NCBI RefSeq assembly: GCF_017104715.1
Contig: NZ_JAAGPI010000008.1
Span: 62,001-126,000, forward strand
DNA length: 64,000 nucleotides
Reading direction: 5' to 3'
From: Burkholderia sp. Ac-20365
GTDB lineage: Bacteria > Pseudomonadota > Gammaproteobacteria > Burkholderiales > Burkholderiaceae
This document shows, one piece after another, positions 58,859 through 64,000 of the stretch (positions within the stretch are counted from its first letter, which is position 1; each line of letters starts with the position of its first letter). The position numbers were made by a program, and so were the translations under genes. The notes under the pieces were generated by a model, which worked only from the letters and a program-made list of their open reading frames with translations, was not told where the DNA came from and did no database searches.

Positions 58859-60642
58859 ATGATGAATATTCGTAAGAGGCTGGCGGCGTTGCCGCTCTCA
58901 GCCATGGTCACACTCGCGTCTGCGCAAAGCGCACCATCACTGGCAGACAAGGCGGCAGCCGCGCGCGCGAATGCCGAACAGAACCAGCAGTTACAGCAAC
59001 AACGCGATGCACAGCAGCGCGAGCAGGCCGTGAACGCGCCCGCCGTTCGCTCGACCGTACCGAACGCCGGGGTGTATCCCGAACTCCCTCAAGAATCACC
59101 GTGCTTTCGCATCGACACGTTTGCGCTCGACGTACCCGCCACGCTCCCCGATGTCGCGCGCAAGCATGGCGCGTCCAATCTCCCGCTTGATCCTTTCTGG
59201 TTCGGGCGCGAATGGCTCGACCACTACAAGGGCGAATGTATCGGCAAGGCCGGACTCGACCTACTCACAAAGGGACTGCAACAGACGATCCTCTCGCGCG
59301 GCTATGTGACGACGCGCGTGCTGCTACCCGAACAGGATCTGTCGACGGGCACATTGAAAGTTGCGCTCGTGCCGGGTGTCGTGCGTCATCTGCGTTTTGC
59401 CGATCCCGACACGCGCGGCACATGGAAGTCTGCCTTTCCCGCACGCGACGGCGACCTCTGAACCTGCGCGATCTTGAGCAGGGTCTGGAGCAGATGAAGC
59501 GCGTTGCGAGTCAGGACGTGGACATGAAGATCGAGCCGACCGACGCACCGGGCGAAAGCGATGTCGTTCTGAACGTCAAGCGTTCGAAGCCCTGGACGTT
59601 CGTCGTGTCGGCCGACAACTCGGGCACGAAGGCAACGGGCAAATGGCAAGGCAACGTGAGCCTCGGCATCGACAACCCGCTCGGCCTGAACGACGTGTTC
59701 ACGGTCGGCGCGAACCAGGATCTGTCATTCAACAACAAGACACTCGGCTCGCACGGTTTCAACGGATCGTATTCCGTGCCGTGGGGCTACTGGACGGCCA
59801 CGCTATCGGGCAACACAAACACCTACTACCAGAACATTGCCGCCGTGAACGATACGTTCGTTTCCAGCGGCAACTCGCAGACGGCGGCGTTCCGTCTCGC
59901 GCGCGTGCTCACGCGCAGCCAGGCCGACGTATTCGGCGCATACGTGCAGCTATCGAAGCGCTTCGGCGAGAGCTTTATTGAAGGCACGACCATCCCGATT
60001 CAGGACCGCAACAACACCTTCATCGAGTTAGGCGCGACCGACCGTCATTACTTCGGCGGCGCACAGTTCGACGGCACGCTCGCCTACCGTCAGGGCATTC
60101 ACGGCCTTGGCGCGAAGGGCGACCCGAACCCGGACCTGTACAGCCCGACCGACCAGCCCGTGCAGCACCCGACCTATCTGTACAGGATGGCCGTGCTTGA
60201 CGCGAACCTGTCGATACCGTTCGCCGTCGCATCGCAGAACTTTCGCTACGTGACGACGTTTCACGGCCAGTACACGAACGACCTGCTGTTCTATATCGAC
60301 GATCTGACCATCGGCAGCCGCTACACGGTACGCGGTTTCGACGGCGAAACGATGCTCGCGGCAGAGAAAGGTTTCTACTGGCGCAACGAACTGCAATGGC
60401 CCATCTTCCAGACGGGACAGATGCTATACGCAGGGATAGACTACGGGCGCGTGTTCGGCCCGAACACGGCGATTCTGGCGGGCACCCAACTCGCGGGCGC
60501 GGTGATTGGCATTCGCGGCGGCATACCGGCGAAGTATGCGGGCCTGTCCTATGACCTGTTCGCGGGCACACCCATCTACAAACCGGCCGGATTCCCGACT
60601 GCGCGGGTCACGGTTGGCGTGCAGGCGACGATGCAGTTCTGA
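58859..60642 (+). pseudogene. cdiB: TpsB outer-membrane transporter for CdiA, frameshifted
   Basis: Two overlapping frames together encode one Omp85-type transporter. The first (58859-59461) has a signal peptide, a linker helix (NAEQNQQLQQQRDAQQREQ) and POTRA domains (SPCFRIDTFALDV, GLQQTILSRGYVTTRVLLPE). It stops at TGA 59459. The second continues without interruption from LNLRDLEQGLEQMKRVASQD through the barrel, with IGSRYTVRGFDGETMLAAEK and the C-terminal VGVQATMQF. Restoring one base near 59456 (GACCTCTGA against GACCTnCTG) gives 594 residues, normal for the family. Without repair CdiA should not leave the cell. A sequencing error cannot be excluded. Confidence 0.9.
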
Positions 60643-60650
60643 GATAACAC

Positions 60651-60674
60651 GACAGGCGGATTTACCCGCCTGTC
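60651..60674. terminator. Hairpin between cdiB and polyvalent-protein gene
   Basis: GACAGGCGG-ATTTAC-CCGCCTGTC is a perfect 9-bp stem just after the cdiB stop, but it has no following T-run. It may still terminate one or both converging genes. Confidence 0.4.
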
Positions 60675-60690
60675 AGTGGGGCGATGTGTT

Positions 60691-63600
60691 TTACTGCGTG
60701 GCGGCTGCTTTGGTCTTCCGTTTCGGGCGGCGGACCCGAGTCAAGGCACGACTTGCGTTTGCGTCGGCGGTTGCATTTTTCGCACCCCTGCAACGGACAT
60801 AGGCTGGAAGGCCCGGTCGCTTTATCGGCATTTTCGGGTCTGCCATCAGTTGCAACGATTCAGCCAGGTCCTTGTCTGGAAAGCTGTACCCGTTTGCGTT
60901 CATGCAAATAACCGTTGAGAAATGAACGAAGTCTTCGGCCTGGTTCTCGTAGACTTCGACACTCTTCCGCATCACTGACAGTATTGCGTCGGCGCGTTCC
61001 TGGTCAGCCGGGGTGATTGCCGGTCGACGATGAAGATCGTCAAGCAGAATGCGAATGGAGCGGAAGCGCGCGCTCATCTGCGCGCCACGCTGGAGCGTAG
61101 CCATCGCGAGCTTTTTATACTTCTCGTCGACCGTGAGCGCTTCGTCTGGATGATTTTCTTTCTGTACGGCGTTCTGCTGTTTCATTGGTTCGTCCTTCCC
61201 GATGCCTGAAAGCATGGAATCCATGTGTATCTGAATGGGCGTGACCGTGCCACCCGGCGCGGCCGATGGGCTTAACGCCGCGCTGCTGCGGCGTCGTTCC
61301 TGTTTCGACCACAGGTGCATGTATGGGTCACCGTCGTGCAGGACAAGCGCATCAGGCGACATGCTTGCGTTCGCCTTCACGCGGCGGTGGATCATGCCGT
61401 CGTCGCCGATGTACTTCTCGTAAATCTCGTTCGCATGTCCGTCGTTGATCTTCGCGTGCGCCAGTTCTTTCGCCTGTGGCGACGACTCCAGCAGCCTGAC
61501 GAAATCACGCTTGAAGTCCTGCATGCCCGCGCGCCGCATCGCCACGTCGGTACGCTCCAGCACGTTATGCAGCGCGTTCTGTGACAACGTGCCTTCGCGC
61601 CCGGTTGCCTGTTTCGCTTTCGGTGACTTGAGGCTGACGGATGCCGAGCGCGACAGCGCATCCTCGGTTTCGTCCGGGTCGCCCGTGAGCGGCAGATACC
61701 ACTTGTAATCAGGTCGCGCCTTTTCCATCGCGGGTGTGAGCAGGCCCGAATCGCGCAGTACCTTGTCGCGATGATCGAGCATCGGTTTCAGGTGATCGCG
61801 ATAGAGCTTTTCGTAGAACTGTTCGAGTCCTGGGGCGTGCTTCGCCAGGTCGCGCTGGATCGCGTCGATTTGTTCGTCGGTGCGACCGGACCCCGCCAGG
61901 TCATTGCCCTGTGTCTTTTCGGCAATAACCTTGTTGCGCTCCTTGCCGTGCTTCACGTAGTTACCGACAGAGCCGATGTCCTCAAGAAACTGCTGATAGC
62001 CATGTTCCCTGTAATACGGCATGTCCTTGTATTTTGTTTTCCACGCGTCGGCGAGCGTCTTCATCATCGGCGTGACGTGTTCGTGTTCGAAGTCTGCAAT
62101 GTTTTTCTGCGTCTTCGCTTCGAACATACGCATCGTATGGATAAAGTCTTTTCCTGCTGCCGTGTTACCGCTGCGGCGCACGAGCTGGACGAGCGGGTTC
62201 CTGTGGTCGAAAAAATTCGTGACGAAGTTTTCAAGTGCTTTCGGCTGCGGTGCTTCGCCACCTTTCGTCGCCATGCGCGCGGTGTTGCGTGCCGCCGAGC
62301 GGGCGGCAAACTTCGGGTTCGCACGAATGTCCTGGATGCGCTCGCGTAGCGTCTGCTGCCGTTCGACACGCGGGATGGACGTACCGGGTACGGTCTTGAT
62401 CGCGGGCGCGGGCCGCGAAAACATGGCGCGCGCCGTACGGTCAACCGGTTCCGCGATGCTTCGCCCACGGTCACGCAGATACACCTGTGTGTCGCGTAGC
62501 AGTTTCGCGACTTCGGCATCCGACAAGTCGCCTTTCGTAAGTCCGATCTTCCTGAGAAACGTCCTGACGGCATCGAGCACGCGTCGCGCGAAACTGTTCT
62601 GCATGTTCCGTTCGGCCATCATCGCAACCATTTCCCGCCCACGCCGTTCAGCGGACAGTCCCGCCTGACGTGCATCGACTTCTGCGCCAATCTTTCTAAA
62701 GGTGCTGTTTCCCGCGTTTTCGCCTGCTATGACTTTTTTCGCCAGATCGTCCATCAGCTTCGAACCGACCATGTTTTCCAGGCCGTAGTGACCGATAAGT
62801 TCATGCCGCGCGACTTCGCGAGCGCGTTCTGGTGTGTCGATGTTTCCTGCTATTAGTGCAACCTGGCCGGTTTTAGGATCGAAAACACCTTCCACGTCAT
62901 TTGCGCCTTCGGCCTTCGCCTGCTTTTGCAGATGTGCCGGCAGGTCGTCGACGGTGTCATAGACCTGTACGTTGTGGTTGTAGTCCTGATACTCGCCGGT
63001 CAATCCTGCCTTGTCGATCTGCTTCTGGAGTGCCGTTTCCGTTGCATAACGGTCGGGTTCGGGCCTCGCGCCGATCTTCGCCATCTCGCGTGCGTAGTCT
63101 TCGGCGAGCCAGTCGGGATTTTCGCGGGTCTGTGCTTCCAGACGCTTCGCACGATCCGGCATGTCCGCGTCGGTATAGTCGGCCTTGCGTGCCTCTAGCG
63201 CCAGCTTCTGGAACGCTGGATCGCGCTTCATCGCCAGATAGTCCGTCTTGCCGAAATGTGGCTCGAATCCCTGTCGTTTCAGCCGTTCGACACGTTGAGG
63301 GCTGATGCCTTCCTTCATGGCGATGTCGGGCTTGACGCCTTTATCCATTAGAAAGCGCGCCATGACCTGCGGGCGACGTTCGAATTCCTCCGTGCCCTGA
63401 CGCTGCACTTCGGATGCGTCCAACTCGCGGTCGGCGGTCATTTCGCGCGCTGCGTCAAATTCCTTCCTGAGCCGGTCAAGTGCGCCAGGTTTGAAATGGT
63501 GTTCGACGGACGGATAGCGCGGCGAGTAGATGTCGGCCCCGAAAACTCTAGTGCGTGCTGCGCCTTTTGGATCAGCAAGTTCGCGTGAGCCAAGCAGCGA

Positions 63601-64000
63601 GATTTCGCCGAACCCGGTCGGAGTGTGTTGCTTGCGCGTAACAGCAAGTGAAGGGACGGGAATGCCGCCCATCCTGAGTGCGTGCATGAGATTTCGCGCA
63701 CTCAGGTTATGCGTCAGCATCAGTTCAGGTACGTCGGGTTCAGCAGCCTTTTTTCGCGTACGCGAAAACATTGCCTTTTGGCCGTGCGCCGCCGCGACAT
63801 CGGCGTCGCGGTCGCTGCCCGTCAGCCGGAAGTCACCGCGTTCGGCGTCGGCCTTTGCGCGTTTCTCTGCTTCGTCGATGCGCTTCTGTTCGTCCTGCTG
63901 CACCTGACGCTGGCGCGCATCACGCTCGCGCAGTTCGTCAGGCGTCGGCTGCGTCAGTAGCGGTTCTTCTGACGCTGCCGGTTCTTCCTTTACGGCTTGC
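60691..64000 (-). CDS. Large phage/mobile-element polyvalent protein, partial
   Basis: The minus-strand frame is open to the right edge (no stop between 63903 and 64000), so the N-terminus is missing; 1103 or more residues are visible. The segments LSARNLMHALRMGGIPVPSL, GFGEISLLGSRELADPKGAA and RVFGADIYSPRYPSVEHHF, then EVARHELIGHYGLENMVGSK and PDYKWYLPLTGDPDE (a PLxRFG-like place), resemble the polyvalent proteins of phages and conjugative elements, which travel with the DNA. It is highly charged and helical with no signal peptide. Its presence marks mobile DNA on this side. Domain assignment is by resemblance only. Confidence 0.65.
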   Translation of the reverse strand, partial: QAVKEEPAASEEPLLTQPTPDELRERDARQRQVQQDEQKRIDEAEKRAKADAERGDFRLTGSDRDADVAAAHGQKAMFSRTRKKAAEPDVPELMLTHNLSARNLMHALRMGGIPVPSLAVTRKQHTPTGFGEISLLGSRELADPKGAARTRVFGADIYSPRYPSVEHHFKPGALDRLRKEFDAAREMTADRELDASEVQRQGTEEFERRPQVMARFLMDKGVKPDIAMKEGISPQRVERLKRQGFEPHFGKTDYLAMKRDPAFQKLALEARKADYTDADMPDRAKRLEAQTRENPDWLAEDYAREMAKIGARPEPDRYATETALQKQIDKAGLTGEYQDYNHNVQVYDTVDDLPAHLQKQAKAEGANDVEGVFDPKTGQVALIAGNIDTPERAREVARHELIGHYGLENMVGSKLMDDLAKKVIAGENAGNSTFRKIGAEVDARQAGLSAERRGREMVAMMAERNMQNSFARRVLDAVRTFLRKIGLTKGDLSDAEVAKLLRDTQVYLRDRGRSIAEPVDRTARAMFSRPAPAIKTVPGTSIPRVERQQTLRERIQDIRANPKFAARSAARNTARMATKGGEAPQPKALENFVTNFFDHRNPLVQLVRRSGNTAAGKDFIHTMRMFEAKTQKNIADFEHEHVTPMMKTLADAWKTKYKDMPYYREHGYQQFLEDIGSVGNYVKHGKERNKVIAEKTQGNDLAGSGRTDEQIDAIQRDLAKHAPGLEQFYEKLYRDHLKPMLDHRDKVLRDSGLLTPAMEKARPDYKWYLPLTGDPDETEDALSRSASVSLKSPKAKQATGREGTLSQNALHNVLERTDVAMRRAGMQDFKRDFVRLLESSPQAKELAHAKINDGHANEIYEKYIGDDGMIHRRVKANASMSPDALVLHDGDPYMHLWSKQERRRSSAALSPSAAPGGTVTPIQIHMDSMLSGIGKDEPMKQQNAVQKENHPDEALTVDEKYKKLAMATLQRGAQMSARFRSIRILLDDLHRRPAITPADQERADAILSVMRKSVEVYENQAEDFVHFSTVICMNANGYSFPDKDLAESLQLMADPKMPIKRPGLPAYVRCRGAKNATADANASRALTRVRRPKRKTKAAATQ

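Overview
The window reads as a chromosomal stretch of a high-GC betaproteobacterium of the Burkholderia/Paraburkholderia/Caballeronia group. The grounds are gene content and style: a DUF3141–phosphotransacylase–acetate kinase–FabI cluster, YbjQ, MnmH, a Weimberg/Dahms-type xylose operon, a Burkholderia-ordered contact-dependent inhibition (CDI) locus, and many IclR/LysR/LacI regulators. No rRNA, tRNA or CRISPR was seen. This assignment is inferred from families and not from a database search.

Layout. 1-6.1 kb: the edge of an HTH/transposase-like gene, an AT-rich gene-free stretch, small exported and membrane proteins, a diguanylate cyclase, YqaE-like and YbjQ-like proteins and a TSUP permease. 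6.1-14.4 kb: an IclR regulator with two near-identical palindromic operators and an acyl-CoA dehydrogenase, then the DUF3141-pta-ackA-fabI-RRM cluster behind an FNR/ANR-like box. 14.4-21.1 kb: oxidoreductases, a stand-alone rpoD-like sigma-70 gene with a palindromic operator over its promoter, and exported proteins. 22-23 kb: a Spherulin4-family secreted protein behind a c-di-GMP-I (GEMM) riboswitch. 23.2-28.4 kb: sugar-acid genes xylX, xylD, lacI-type and xylC with a LacI-type operator. 28.5-30.1 kb: a divergent nitrogen-control region with two NtrC-like sites, two sigma-54 promoters and two ANTAR (NasR/NasT)-type antiterminator leaders, one reading into cobA and the other into a 66-residue ORF. 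30-47 kb: CBS protein, MnmH, a GGDEF-EAL protein, GST, GNAT, small envelope proteins, a Fur-boxed TonB receptor, an aldehyde dehydrogenase with a divergent LysR gene, and an MFS/class II aldolase/LysR cluster. 48.2-64 kb: a probable island holding a 3082-residue CdiA with an unrecognised C-terminal toxin, its immunity gene, a frameshifted cdiB and a phage-type polyvalent protein that runs off the right edge.

Three copies of an approximately 600-800 bp non-coding element (near 21.2-22.0, 43.4-44.2 and 47.4-48.2 kb) are each one imperfect giant palindrome. I did not recognise the family.

The strongest candidates for something undescribed are this palindromic element, the divergent sigma-54/ANTAR control region whose minus arm feeds only a tiny ORF, and the CDI toxin-immunity pair with a broken exporter. 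The c-di-GMP riboswitch, together with two GGDEF enzymes in the window, suggests a local c-di-GMP surface or biofilm theme. That last link is inference.
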